From CAVQXR01 sp046330455 (GTDB lineage: Bacteria > Actinomycetota > Thermoleophilia > Gaiellales > Gaiellaceae), in the NCBI GenBank assembly GCA_046330455.1, contig JAXLSU010000009.1, positions 114,529-178,528 on the forward strand: a stretch of 64,000 nt of DNA. Reading direction: 5' to 3'. The notes below the pieces were generated by a model that was not told the DNA's origin, did not search any database, and was given only the letters and a program-made list of their open reading frames with translations. A program made the position numbers and the translations under genes. Positions 19,526 to 26,878 of this stretch are shown in pieces (the stretch's first letter is position 1; each line of letters opens with the position of its first letter).

Positions 19526-20849
19526 ACATCCTCGCTCGCTCGTAATCGGTCACGGCCTCGTCGAACAGCCGCTGCTCCGTGCGCGCGTAGTTGAGGTAGT
19601 GGTCGACGACGTCGTCGCCGAGGGCCGCGCGCGCGATCGTCCCCTGCTCGAGCGCCTCGACCGCCTCGTACAGCGTCCCGGGAAACCGCGCCGCATCCTC
19701 TGCCTCGTAGGCGTTGCCGTCGTGCGCGGGGGGAAGGGGCAGCTCGTTCTCGATCCCGTGCAGGCCGGCCGCGAGCAGCGCAGCGAGTGCGAGGTACGGG
19801 TTCACGTCGCCGCCCGGGATCCGCGTCTCCGTCCGCAGCGAGGCGTCCTTCCCGACGATCCGGAAGCCGCACGTCCGGTTGTCGTGACCCCAGGCGAGGG
19901 TCGTCGGGGCCCAGCTTCCGGGGGCGAAGCGCTTGTACGAGTTCACGGTCGGCGCGACGAAGACCGCGAGCTCCGCGAGGCAGGCGATCTGGCCGGCGAG
20001 GTAGTGGCGGAACACGTTCGACTCGCCGGCGAAGGCGTTCTCGCCGTCCCGCCAGAGGCTCGAGTGGATGTGGCACGAGTTTCCGATCCAGCCCTCGTCG
20101 GGCTTTGCCATGAACGTGAGCGAGCAGCCGTGCTGGTGGGCGATCTCCTTGGCGCCGTTCTTGTAGACGGCGTGGTTGTCGGCCATCGTCAGTGCGTCCC
20201 CGTACAGGAAGTTCACCTCGTGCTGACCCGGCCAGGCCTCGCCCTTTGAGCCCTCGACGGGAATCCCCGCGCCGGCCATCCCGTTGCGGATCGCACGGAG
20301 CAGCGGCTCGTCGAAGGTCGATGCGAGGATGTGGTAGTCCGGGATGTAGGAGACGGAGGGCGTCAGGTCTCGATGACGCTGTGCCTGCGCCTCGGAGTAG
20401 CTCTCACGAAAGACGTAGAACTCGAGCTCCGAGCCGAACATCGGCTCGAACCCGAGCGCGCGCGCACGCTCGACCTGGCGGCGGAGGATCTGCCTCGGTG
20501 AGGGATTCACCGGCGTCCCGTCGTGCCACTCGACGTCGCAGAGGACGAGCGCGGTCGCCGGCAGCCACGGAATCCGCCGCAGGGTCGCGAGGTCGGGGCG
20601 CAGGCTGAAGTCGCCGTACCCGCGCTCCCAGTTCGCGAGCTCGTACCCGGGCACCGGCTCCATCTCCATGTCGACGGCGAGGAGGTAGTTGCAGCCCTCG
20701 ATGCCGCGTCTCGCGAGGTCCTGCTCGACGAGGTGGCTCCCGTGGAGCCGCTTGCCGACGAGGCGGCCCTGCATGTCGGTGAACGCGACGACCACCGTGT
20801 CGATCGAGCCGTCGCGAATCGACGCCGCCAGCTGATCGAGCGTCAGCAT
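19512..20849 (-). CDS. Glutamine-synthetase-like ligase (probable gamma-glutamyl-amine synthetase), copy B
   Basis: A close paralogue of the next gene downstream, 445 aa, sharing most motifs: MLTLDQL start, FTDMQGRLVGKR, ELEFYVFRESYSEA, GNSCHIHSSLW, VNSYKRFAP, DNRTCGFRI, PGGDVNPYLALAALL. It lacks the GlnA adenylylation site. The two copies overlap and must be co-translated; they could form mixed dodecamers or split substrate range. It is first in the operon, with 98 bp separating it from the divergent TPR-like gene. With the ureohydrolase and PuuD-like hydrolase nearby, polyamine or amino-alcohol nitrogen use is the best-supported role. Confidence 0.88.
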   Translation of the reverse strand: MLTLDQLAASIRDGSIDTVVVAFTDMQGRLVGKRLHGSHLVEQDLARRGIEGCNYLLAVDMEMEPVPGYELANWERGYGDFSLRPDLATLRRIPWLPATALVLCDVEWHDGTPVNPSPRQILRRQVERARALGFEPMFGSELEFYVFRESYSEAQAQRHRDLTPSVSYIPDYHILASTFDEPLLRAIRNGMAGAGIPVEGSKGEAWPGQHEVNFLYGDALTMADNHAVYKNGAKEIAHQHGCSLTFMAKPDEGWIGNSCHIHSSLWRDGENAFAGESNVFRHYLAGQIACLAELAVFVAPTVNSYKRFAPGSWAPTTLAWGHDNRTCGFRIVGKDASLRTETRIPGGDVNPYLALAALLAAGLHGIENELPLPPAHDGNAYEAEDAARFPGTLYEAVEALEQGTIARAALGDDVVDHYLNYARTEQRLFDEAVTDYERARMYERG

Positions 20850-20947
20850 GAGCGGGATCCTACTCGGGTGCCGTGGGCTCCCGGACAGGTGTCGATACCC
20901 GTGTCACAATTGCGGACGACGACGTCGTTACCTGGAGGAGGTTCGCG

Positions 20948-22357
20948 ATGCACGTCGACCAGCACGGGCTCGAGCTGACGGCTGCGAGCGAGGCTGCGGT
21001 CGGGCACTACAACCGCGCCGTCCACGAGCTACTGCACTTCCGGGAGGGCTGCATCGACGAGGCGAGGGCTGCGGTCGCCGAGGACCCGGCGTTCCCGATG
21101 GGCATGACGCTCCGGGCGTACCTGAGGCTGCTCACGTCCGATGCCGAGGATGCGGCCGCTCTTCGCGCCTGGTGGCCCGGATATCGTGCCGGCGCGGGCG
21201 CGAACGGCACGACGCCTCGCGAGCGCATGCACCACGCCTCCGTCGACGCCTGGCTGGCCGGCGACATCAAGGGGGCCGGCAGCGTTCTCGGCGAGCTGGT
21301 GCATGCCTACCCGCGAGACGCGCTCGCGCTCGCCGTCGGGCACCAGATCGACTTCTTCACCGCGGATGCCGTCTCGCTCCGCGACCGGGTCGGCGGTGCG
21401 CTGACCTCGTGGAGCGAGGATGACGAGCACCTCGGCCCGATCCTCGGCATGTACGCATTCGGGCTCGAGGAGGCCGGGCACTACGACCGGTCGGAGGACA
21501 TCGGGCTGCGTGCGGTCGAGCTCGATCGGAAGGACGTGTGGGGCATTCACGCGGTCGTCCACACCTACGAGATGCAGGGTCGCTTCGGCGACGGGATCCG
21601 GTTCTTCGATGACCGGCGGGATGATTGGGCCGGCGGCAACTTCTTCAACGTGCACAACTGGTGGCACTACTGCCTCTACTGCCTCGAGGCGGGTCGGGTC
21701 GACCGGGCGCTCGAGATCTACGATGCCGTCCTGCACAACGAGCAGTCGGAGCCGGTCGCGCTCGAGATGCTCGATGCCGCCGCCCTGCTCTGGCGCCTGT
21801 ACCTCGAGGGCGACGACAGCCCGGGGGAGCGCTGGCGCGCGCTCGCCGACGCCTGGGAGCCCAAGATGGAGCCGCCCTTCTACTCCTTCAACGACATGCA
21901 CGCTGTGATGTCGTACGTCGGCGCCGGCGAGCTCGGTCGGGCCGAGGCGCTCGTCGCGAGCCGCGAGCGGTACCTCGCCGAGGCGCATCCAGGGGTGACG
22001 AACCACTGGATGACCGCGCGCGTCGGACTGCCGGTCTGCCGGGCGATCCTGGCGTTCGGGCGGGGCGACTATGGGCAGACCGTCGACCTGCTCTCTCCGA
22101 TCCGGGCCCACGTCAACGACTTCGGCGGCAGTCACGCGCAGCGGGATGCCGTCCAGCGCACGCTGCTCGAGGCCACGCTGCGTGCGGGCCGGAACGACCT
22201 CGCCCGCGCGCTCGTCTCCGAGCGGATCGGCGTCAAGCCGTCGAGCCCCTACAACTGGCTCAAGGAGGCCCAGCTCGCTCGTCAACTCGGCGACGCGGCC
22301 GCCGCGGCGACGGCACAGGCCAGAGCGCAAGATCTTGTCACCTCGGTTGATCTCTAG
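20948..22357 (+). CDS. TTC38-like tetratricopeptide-repeat protein
   Basis: A 469-aa all-helical protein resembling the TTC38 family. Recognisable helical hairpins are GPILGMYAFGLEEAGHYDRSE, WGIHAVVHTYEMQGRFGDG and HNWWHYCLYCLEAGRVDRAL. Conserved His/Trp residues (HNWWHY, FNDMHAVMS) line the repeats, as in that family. No enzymatic role is established for it. Start choice: ATG at 20948 follows a strong GGAGGAGG Shine-Dalgarno; the frame is open 25 codons upstream but has no such site. It diverges from the amine-ligase operon. Confidence 0.82.
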   Translation: MHVDQHGLELTAASEAAVGHYNRAVHELLHFREGCIDEARAAVAEDPAFPMGMTLRAYLRLLTSDAEDAAALRAWWPGYRAGAGANGTTPRERMHHASVDAWLAGDIKGAGSVLGELVHAYPRDALALAVGHQIDFFTADAVSLRDRVGGALTSWSEDDEHLGPILGMYAFGLEEAGHYDRSEDIGLRAVELDRKDVWGIHAVVHTYEMQGRFGDGIRFFDDRRDDWAGGNFFNVHNWWHYCLYCLEAGRVDRALEIYDAVLHNEQSEPVALEMLDAAALLWRLYLEGDDSPGERWRALADAWEPKMEPPFYSFNDMHAVMSYVGAGELGRAEALVASRERYLAEAHPGVTNHWMTARVGLPVCRAILAFGRGDYGQTVDLLSPIRAHVNDFGGSHAQRDAVQRTLLEATLRAGRNDLARALVSERIGVKPSSPYNWLKEAQLARQLGDAAAAATAQARAQDLVTSVDL

Positions 22358-22458
22358 AGCATGACCCGCGACCCGCTGCCTCACCGACGCGCGACGGCGC
22401 CGGATGCGACCGGGCCGCTACTGTCGGTCTTGAACCTCGACGACCTGCCCAGGAGGCG

Positions 22459-23127
22459 ATGAACCGCATGGTCTTCACCAGGCGCAACATGCTCGAGCTT
22501 CCGACCCCCGAGGAGGCGCTGCCCGGGCGCAGCGAGCCCCTGTCGGTGCCGTTCGGCCACGAGGTGCTCGGGACGCCGCTCGGCCCGCCGTTCCCGGCCG
22601 GGACGGAGGAAGCGGTGTTCGGGCTCGGCTGCTTCTGGGGCGCCGAGCGGAGGTTCTGGCAGACGCCGGGCGTGTACACGACCGCGGCCGGCTACGCGGG
22701 CGGCATCACTTCGAATCCGACCTACGAGGAGGTCTGCTCGGGTCTCACGGGGCACGCCGAGGTCGTGCTCGTCGTCTTCGACACGGCGGCCACGAGCTAC
22801 GACGAGCTGCTGCGCGTCTTCTGGGATGCGCACGACCCGACCCAGGGAATGCGGCAGGGAAACGACGTCGGAACGCAGTACCGCTCGCTGATCCTCGTCT
22901 CGTCCGAGGCCCAGCGCGAGGCGGCCTATGCGTCCAGGGCACGCTTTCAGCTGGCACTCGCCGCATTCGACTACGGTCCGATCACGACCGAGATCGCCGA
23001 CGCAGGCCCCTTCTACTATGCGGAGGGGTACCACCAGCAGTACCTGGCGAAGAACCCGTTCGGCTACTGCGGTCTCGGCGGCACGGGCGTGCCCTGCCCG
23101 GTCGGGGTGGCGAAGGCGGAGACCTGA
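22459..23127 (+). CDS. msrA: Peptide methionine sulfoxide reductase A
   Basis: A 222-aa MsrA that reduces methionine-S-sulfoxide. The catalytic Cys lies in GLGCFWGAERRFW, with GVYTTAAGYAGG, GHAEVVLVVFD and the YHQQYL motif. Cysteines near the C-terminus (FGYCGLGGTGVPCP) are candidates for recycling the active-site disulphide. Start ATG at 22459 is preceded by AGGAGG. The N-terminal 45 residues before the catalytic domain are of the usual MsrA type and show no signal peptide, so the enzyme is cytoplasmic. Confidence 0.95.
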   Translation: MNRMVFTRRNMLELPTPEEALPGRSEPLSVPFGHEVLGTPLGPPFPAGTEEAVFGLGCFWGAERRFWQTPGVYTTAAGYAGGITSNPTYEEVCSGLTGHAEVVLVVFDTAATSYDELLRVFWDAHDPTQGMRQGNDVGTQYRSLILVSSEAQREAAYASRARFQLALAAFDYGPITTEIADAGPFYYAEGYHQQYLAKNPFGYCGLGGTGVPCPVGVAKAET

Positions 23128-23213
23128 GCCACGGAAGCACCGGCCCGTCTCGCGCCGGCGCCCCTGGCGAGCCTCCTGACGACCACCCTGCCGTACGACA
23201 CCGGCGGATCGGG

Positions 23214-24620
23214 ATGGGGCTCCTCTTCTATCCGAGGGGTGGAAGCGCCCAGGTTGCCCGGTACCTGGCGACTGCGCTCGAGGCGCGTGGACATCGCCTG
23301 ACGCTCGCGGCGGGCTCCCTGGGCCCGCAGGGCAGCGCCGGGCATGCAGCGACGTTCTTCCGGGGAATCCCGCTCGTCGTCGCCCGCTACGACGATGCGG
23401 TCGCGGCCTGGGAGGGCGGGGGCGACCCGATGGCTGCTACGTTCCCGATGCACCCCTCGTTCGAGGCGAAACCGGGAGTTCCGGACAGGTGCTTCGGTGA
23501 CGTGGCGCCTGACCTCGCGGAGCGAGCCGTGTCCGCCTGGGGCGAGCTGCTCCTCGGATCCGCCGCGTTCGCGGCCTCGGACGTGCTCCACCTCCACCAT
23601 CTCGGCACCTTGCACGCCGCGGCCCGCCGCATGCTGCCCGGCCTCCCGGTGGTCACGCACCTGCACGGTACGGATCTCAAGTTCATCGCGCGGGTACGCG
23701 ACCGTGCGTCCGATGCAGGGCCCTACGGTCGGTGGTGGGCCGACAGGATGACGCAGCTCGCGCGAGACGCAGCCGCAACCATCTGCATCTCGCCGCACGA
23801 CCATGGCGAGGCGGTGCGGCTGCTCGATCTCGATCCCGAGTCGATCGAGGTGGTGCCGAACGGCGTCGACGTCGCCCGGTTTGCCGCGTCCCGGCCCGAC
23901 GAGCCCGAGCGACTCGCCGCCTGGCAGCGATGGATCGCAGACGAGCCACTCGCCTGGACGGAGTGGGATTCGACGCCGGGCTCACTGCGTGTGTCGGGCG
24001 GACAGGTCAGGGAGGCCTTCGTCGACGAGTCCGGTGCACTACGTCCAGTCCTGCTCTTCGTCGGTCGGTTCCTCGCCTTCAAGCGTGTCCCGCTCCTCGT
24101 CCGGGCCTACGCGCGGGCGCGGGACGAGCACGGCGTCGAAGCCCCGCTGGTCGTCTGGGGTGGTGCGCCCGGGGAGTGGGAGGGGGAGCATCCGGTGACC
24201 GTGGCGCGCGAGTGCGGACTGCTCGGCCGCCGCCCCAGCGTGTTCTTCGTCGGGTGGCGCGGGCACGACGAGCTCCCTCGAGGCCTCGCCTGCAGCGATG
24301 TGTTCGTTGCGCCGAGCACCGGTGAGCCTTTCGGGCAGGTGTTCCTCGAGGCGATGAGCGTCGGTCTGCCGGTGATCGGGACGCTCAGCGGGGGGCCTCC
24401 GTCCTTCGTCAACACCGTGCCCGGCGAAGAGGACGGCTGGCTGATCGCCCCGGACGACGAGCGGGCTCTCGCGACAGCGATTGCGACCGCGACGCTCGAC
24501 GTGAACGAGCGGCGACGACGCGGCGCGAACGCGGCGCGTCATGTGCGCGATAGCTGGAGCTGGGACACGATCGCCGCCCGAGTCGAGACCCTGTACGAGC
24601 GGGTTCTGACGACCGCCTGA
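23214..24620 (+). CDS. Glycosyltransferase family 4-like protein
   Basis: A 468-aa GT-B-fold glycosyltransferase. Donor-site features are LLFVGRFLAFKRVPLLVRAY, FFVGWRGHDELPRGLACSD and the EPFGQVFLEAMSVGLPVIG helix with its catalytic Glu. The N-terminal acceptor domain contains HLHHLGTLHAAARR and THLHGTDLKF. It ends 9 bp from the convergent microcompartment operon. The acceptor and product are unknown, and there are no polysaccharide genes around it. The start is uncertain, as no good ribosome-binding site precedes the ATG. Confidence 0.88.
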   Translation: MGLLFYPRGGSAQVARYLATALEARGHRLTLAAGSLGPQGSAGHAATFFRGIPLVVARYDDAVAAWEGGGDPMAATFPMHPSFEAKPGVPDRCFGDVAPDLAERAVSAWGELLLGSAAFAASDVLHLHHLGTLHAAARRMLPGLPVVTHLHGTDLKFIARVRDRASDAGPYGRWWADRMTQLARDAAATICISPHDHGEAVRLLDLDPESIEVVPNGVDVARFAASRPDEPERLAAWQRWIADEPLAWTEWDSTPGSLRVSGGQVREAFVDESGALRPVLLFVGRFLAFKRVPLLVRAYARARDEHGVEAPLVVWGGAPGEWEGEHPVTVARECGLLGRRPSVFFVGWRGHDELPRGLACSDVFVAPSTGEPFGQVFLEAMSVGLPVIGTLSGGPPSFVNTVPGEEDGWLIAPDDERALATAIATATLDVNERRRRGANAARHVRDSWSWDTIAARVETLYERVLTTA

Positions 24621-24629
24621 GCGACTCGC

Positions 24630-25256
24630 CTACCCGATCGCGGCGAGCGCCGCGGCGCGGCCCTCGGCGACCGTGTCGTCCGTTCCGGAGACGATCAGCC
24701 TCCCGGTCGCGCCGAGCATGGACGCGTACACGAGCTTGACCGGTGAGCGCTTCTCGGCCTCGTTCGCGGCGGCGGCAATGTAGGCGGCCGGCTGCAGCTC
24801 GAGCAGGAACATCGTCTCGTTCTCGAGCAGGAGGTTCGCCGAGCGCAGCCGATTCACCAGCTGCGCCTGGTTCGCGCCGACCCGGGTGATCGTCTCCTGC
24901 GTAACGACCTCGGGCCGCGCGGCGTCGTTGCTTGAGACGCGCAGGCGCTCGACGATCACGTCGGCTGCGGCGCGAACGGAGGCCGGATCGGTGCCGTGGA
25001 GCTCGAGTGTCCCGAACTGCCGCTCGACGACCTGGAGTGCCGAGCGGACGTCGGCACGCTTCGTCGCCGCGTCGACGAGCGCGAAGACGGCATTCGCCGG
25101 TGCAACCTCGACGTAGAGCTGGGCCATCCCTGCCGAGGGAGGATCGCCCTGGCACGTCTGCGCCACGTAGGCCGCCCACTGGGGCTGCATCGCGTCGATC
25201 TCGACGAGCGCGCGGAGGGCCGGATGAGATCCGGCCCCGGCAGGCGCGGGGGTCAT
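24630..25256 (-). CDS. BMC-T tandem-domain shell protein
   Basis: Shell protein of a bacterial microcompartment with two BMC domains in 208 aa (about residues 15-105 and 118-208). It forms pseudohexameric trimers. Domain 1 shows VEIDAMQPQWAAY, VEVAPANAVFALVDAATK and VVERQFGTLELHG; domain 2 shows FLLELQPAAYIAAAANEAEK and ASMLGATGRLIVSGT. From memory it is close to the BMC-T of the mycobacterial RMM compartment. The ATG at 25256 is the only usable start. Codons 7-14 are made of a dispersed palindrome (encoding GAGSHPAL), which has evidently become part of the N-terminus. It is the last gene of the leftward BMC operon. Confidence 0.92.
   Translation of the reverse strand: MTPAPAGAGSHPALRALVEIDAMQPQWAAYVAQTCQGDPPSAGMAQLYVEVAPANAVFALVDAATKRADVRSALQVVERQFGTLELHGTDPASVRAAADVIVERLRVSSNDAARPEVVTQETITRVGANQAQLVNRLRSANLLLENETMFLLELQPAAYIAAAANEAEKRSPVKLVYASMLGATGRLIVSGTDDTVAEGRAAALAAIG
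25217..25237. repeat. Dispersed GGATGAGATCC palindrome, copy 2 (inside BMC-T gene)
   Basis: A perfect 9-bp inverted repeat, GGGCCGGAT-GAG-ATCCGGCCC, lying inside the 5' end of the BMC-T gene. The upstream stretch 25257-25395 holds further degenerate pieces (GAGATCCGGC twice) and a GGCGCC...GGCGCC hairpin near 25355, so this gap looks like a repeat landing zone. Confidence 0.75.
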
Positions 25257-25395
25257 GGGCCGGGCGGGGTCGGGCGAGGGCCGGCCGAGATCCGGCGAGA
25301 GCCGGCAGAGATCCGGCGCCGACAGGGCGAGGGGTCGTCCCTGGGTCCCGGTAGGGGCGCCAGCTCATGGCGCCCGGACGGTCCTGCGAGTATCG

Positions 25396-25644
25396 TCACG
25401 ACCCCTCGTCGACGATCGCGACGATCGCCGCATCGACCGCGACTCCCCGCAACCCCTCGAGCTCACGCACGGCCGAGCCGGTCGCGACGAGCACGAGGTC
25501 ACCGACCCCGGCCCCGACCGCATCGACCGCGACGAGCTCGTCCCCGCTCGCCTTCGCCGGGCGCACGTTGAGGAGCTTGTAGTCGGCGAGCCCCGGCGCC
25601 TTCACAGTCGAGACCGTGTTCCCGACCACGCGACAGAGTTGCAT
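25396..25644 (-). CDS. BMC-P pentameric vertex protein (EutN/CcmL family)
   Basis: An 82-aa vertex protein that caps the corners of the icosahedral shell. It has the family pattern MQLCRVVGNTVSTVKAPGL, KLLNVRPAK, VAVDAVGAGVGDLVLVATGSAVRE and AVDAAIVAIVD. ATG at 25644 has GGGAGA upstream. Presence of BMC-H, BMC-P and BMC-T together means the three shell classes needed for a closed shell are all encoded here. Confidence 0.95.
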   Translation of the reverse strand: MQLCRVVGNTVSTVKAPGLADYKLLNVRPAKASGDELVAVDAVGAGVGDLVLVATGSAVRELEGLRGVAVDAAIVAIVDEGS

Positions 25645-25654
25645 CGGCGTCTCC

Positions 25655-26134
25655 CTATCCGAGCGAGCCGCGCAGGCGGACGCCCTTGTCGAGGTCGTTC
25701 CAGGGGATGATCGCGTCGACCGCTGCCTGGATCCGATCGATCGCCATCATCAGGTGCTCGATCACGACGGCGAACTCCTCCGCCGAATCCGGTCGCCATT
25801 CCCGGAGGGCCGCAGCCGCCCGGCGCATCAGGGCGACCGTGTCCCCCATCTCCCACTTCGCCGTCCGGGCTGCGATCCGGTCGAGCAGCAGCGCGGAGAC
25901 CTCGGTCAGCTCGGGGAGGCGAAGATCGCCGGCGAGGGCGGCCTGGCGGCAGACCTGGAGCTGCTCCCCGGCCCAGAACAGGTCGAAGTTGCAGTAGACG
26001 ACGCAGGGGAGGTTCCCCATCGGAGGCAGGTTGAAGCCGCGCAGCCGCTTCACGTCCGGCGGCTCGCCCACCCAGTTCTCGGCGGTGAACTGCCGCAGCT
26101 CGTCGACGAGCTCGGTGACCGTCTGGCGGGCCAT
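25655..26134 (-). CDS. Unknown protein of the microcompartment operon
   Basis: A 159-aa protein I cannot assign. It is mostly alpha-helical, with an acidic/aromatic N-terminal half (FTAENWVGEPPDVKRLRGFN, CNFDLFWAGEQLQVCRQAAL) and a C-terminal helical pair (IEHLMMAIDRIQAAVDAIIPWND). It has three Cys and no signal or membrane segment. Its start overlaps the stop of the DUF3830-like gene (TGATG), and the vertex gene follows 10 bp on. Obligate co-translation with shell genes suggests a cargo, assembly factor or regulator of the compartment. Confidence 0.85.
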   Translation of the reverse strand: MARQTVTELVDELRQFTAENWVGEPPDVKRLRGFNLPPMGNLPCVVYCNFDLFWAGEQLQVCRQAALAGDLRLPELTEVSALLLDRIAARTAKWEMGDTVALMRRAAAALREWRPDSAEEFAVVIEHLMMAIDRIQAAVDAIIPWNDLDKGVRLRGSLG

Positions 26135-26514
26135 CAGCAGGCCTCCAGCCGTACGGGGAGGTGACCGGTCTCGAGCAGCTTCCGCCCACAGCGGGCGAGC
26201 CCCTCGAGGTTCGAGCGAACGCGGGCGAAGTACGAGACCTCGCCGAACGGCTTCGTCTCGCCGTAGAACAGGCAGATCGTCTGGCGGCCCGGGTAGTAGC
26301 CGATGTCACCCGCGACCACGTTCAGCTTCGGGTTCTCCTGCTCGGCGAAGAACGGGACCATGACGATCGTCTCCTCGCCTGCGAACTTGGCGTGCACCAT
26401 CGTACCGTCCACCGGGAGGATCGAGCGCATATAGGCACAGATGCGCGGCGCATCCTCCTCGAGGAGGTCGACCTCGATGACCTCGCCCTCGCAGATGACG
26501 CGGAATCCCGCCAC
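26134..26514 (-). CDS. DUF3830-like (cyclophilin-fold) protein in BMC operon
   Basis: A 126-aa protein resembling DUF3830, a family expected to adopt a cyclophilin-like barrel. Matching stretches are APRICAYMRSILPVDG, MVHAKFAGEETIVMVPFF, GDIGYYPGRQTICLFYG and PFGEVSYFARVRSN. DUF3830 members often lie near amine or hydantoin catabolic genes, but no activity is established. It lies 7 bp after the BMC-H gene and overlaps the next gene. It may be a small-molecule-binding or isomerase component handling the compartment's substrate; that is inference. Confidence 0.75.
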   Translation of the reverse strand: MAGFRVICEGEVIEVDLLEEDAPRICAYMRSILPVDGTMVHAKFAGEETIVMVPFFAEQENPKLNVVAGDIGYYPGRQTICLFYGETKPFGEVSYFARVRSNLEGLARCGRKLLETGHLPVRLEAC

Positions 26515-26521
26515 GGCGTCC

Positions 26522-26800
26522 CTACTCGCCGGTCGCCGGGAGCACCTTGGCGACGTCGTCGTGTGGCCGCGGGATCAGGTGTGCGGAGACGAGCTCGCCG
26601 GTCTTCTTCGCGGCCGTCGCGCCCGCGTCGATCGCCGCCTTCACGGCTCCGACGTCGCCGGTGACCACGACCGTCACGTAGCCGCCTCCGATCGACTCAC
26701 GGCCGACGAGCGTCACGTTCGCCGCCTTCACCATCACGTCGGCCGCCTCGATCGCAGCGACGAGGCCGCGCGTCTCGATCAGTCCCAGGGCTCCGTTCAT
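26522..26800 (-). CDS. BMC-H hexameric shell protein (PduA/EutM/CcmK type)
   Basis: A 92-aa single BMC-domain protein, the main facet tile of the shell. Diagnostic segments are ALGLIETRGLVAAIEAADVM, KAANVTLVGRESIGGGYVTV (pore loop SIGGG, residues 37-40) and VVTGDVGAVKAAIDAG. A short tail after SAHLIPRPHDDV is normal for the family. ATG at 26800 is preceded by GAGAGGAGAGGAC. The 78 bp from the aldehyde dehydrogenase stop is the longest gap in this operon. It is the only BMC-H here, so one pore type probably gates most metabolite flow. Confidence 0.97.
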   Translation of the reverse strand: MNGALGLIETRGLVAAIEAADVMVKAANVTLVGRESIGGGYVTVVVTGDVGAVKAAIDAGATAAKKTGELVSAHLIPRPHDDVAKVLPATGE

Positions 26801-26878
26801 GTCCTCTCCTCTCCTTGTCTGTTGTCACGGGTTGCGGGAAGGCGGATGAGAGCCCGCCCTGTGATGGCCGTGCCCCTG

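Noticed and set aside
18170..20849. Housekeeping glutamine synthetase GlnA
   Set aside because: Both proteins lack the adenylylation-site motif, occur in tandem and are embedded in amine-catabolic genes, so an amine ligase is more likely.
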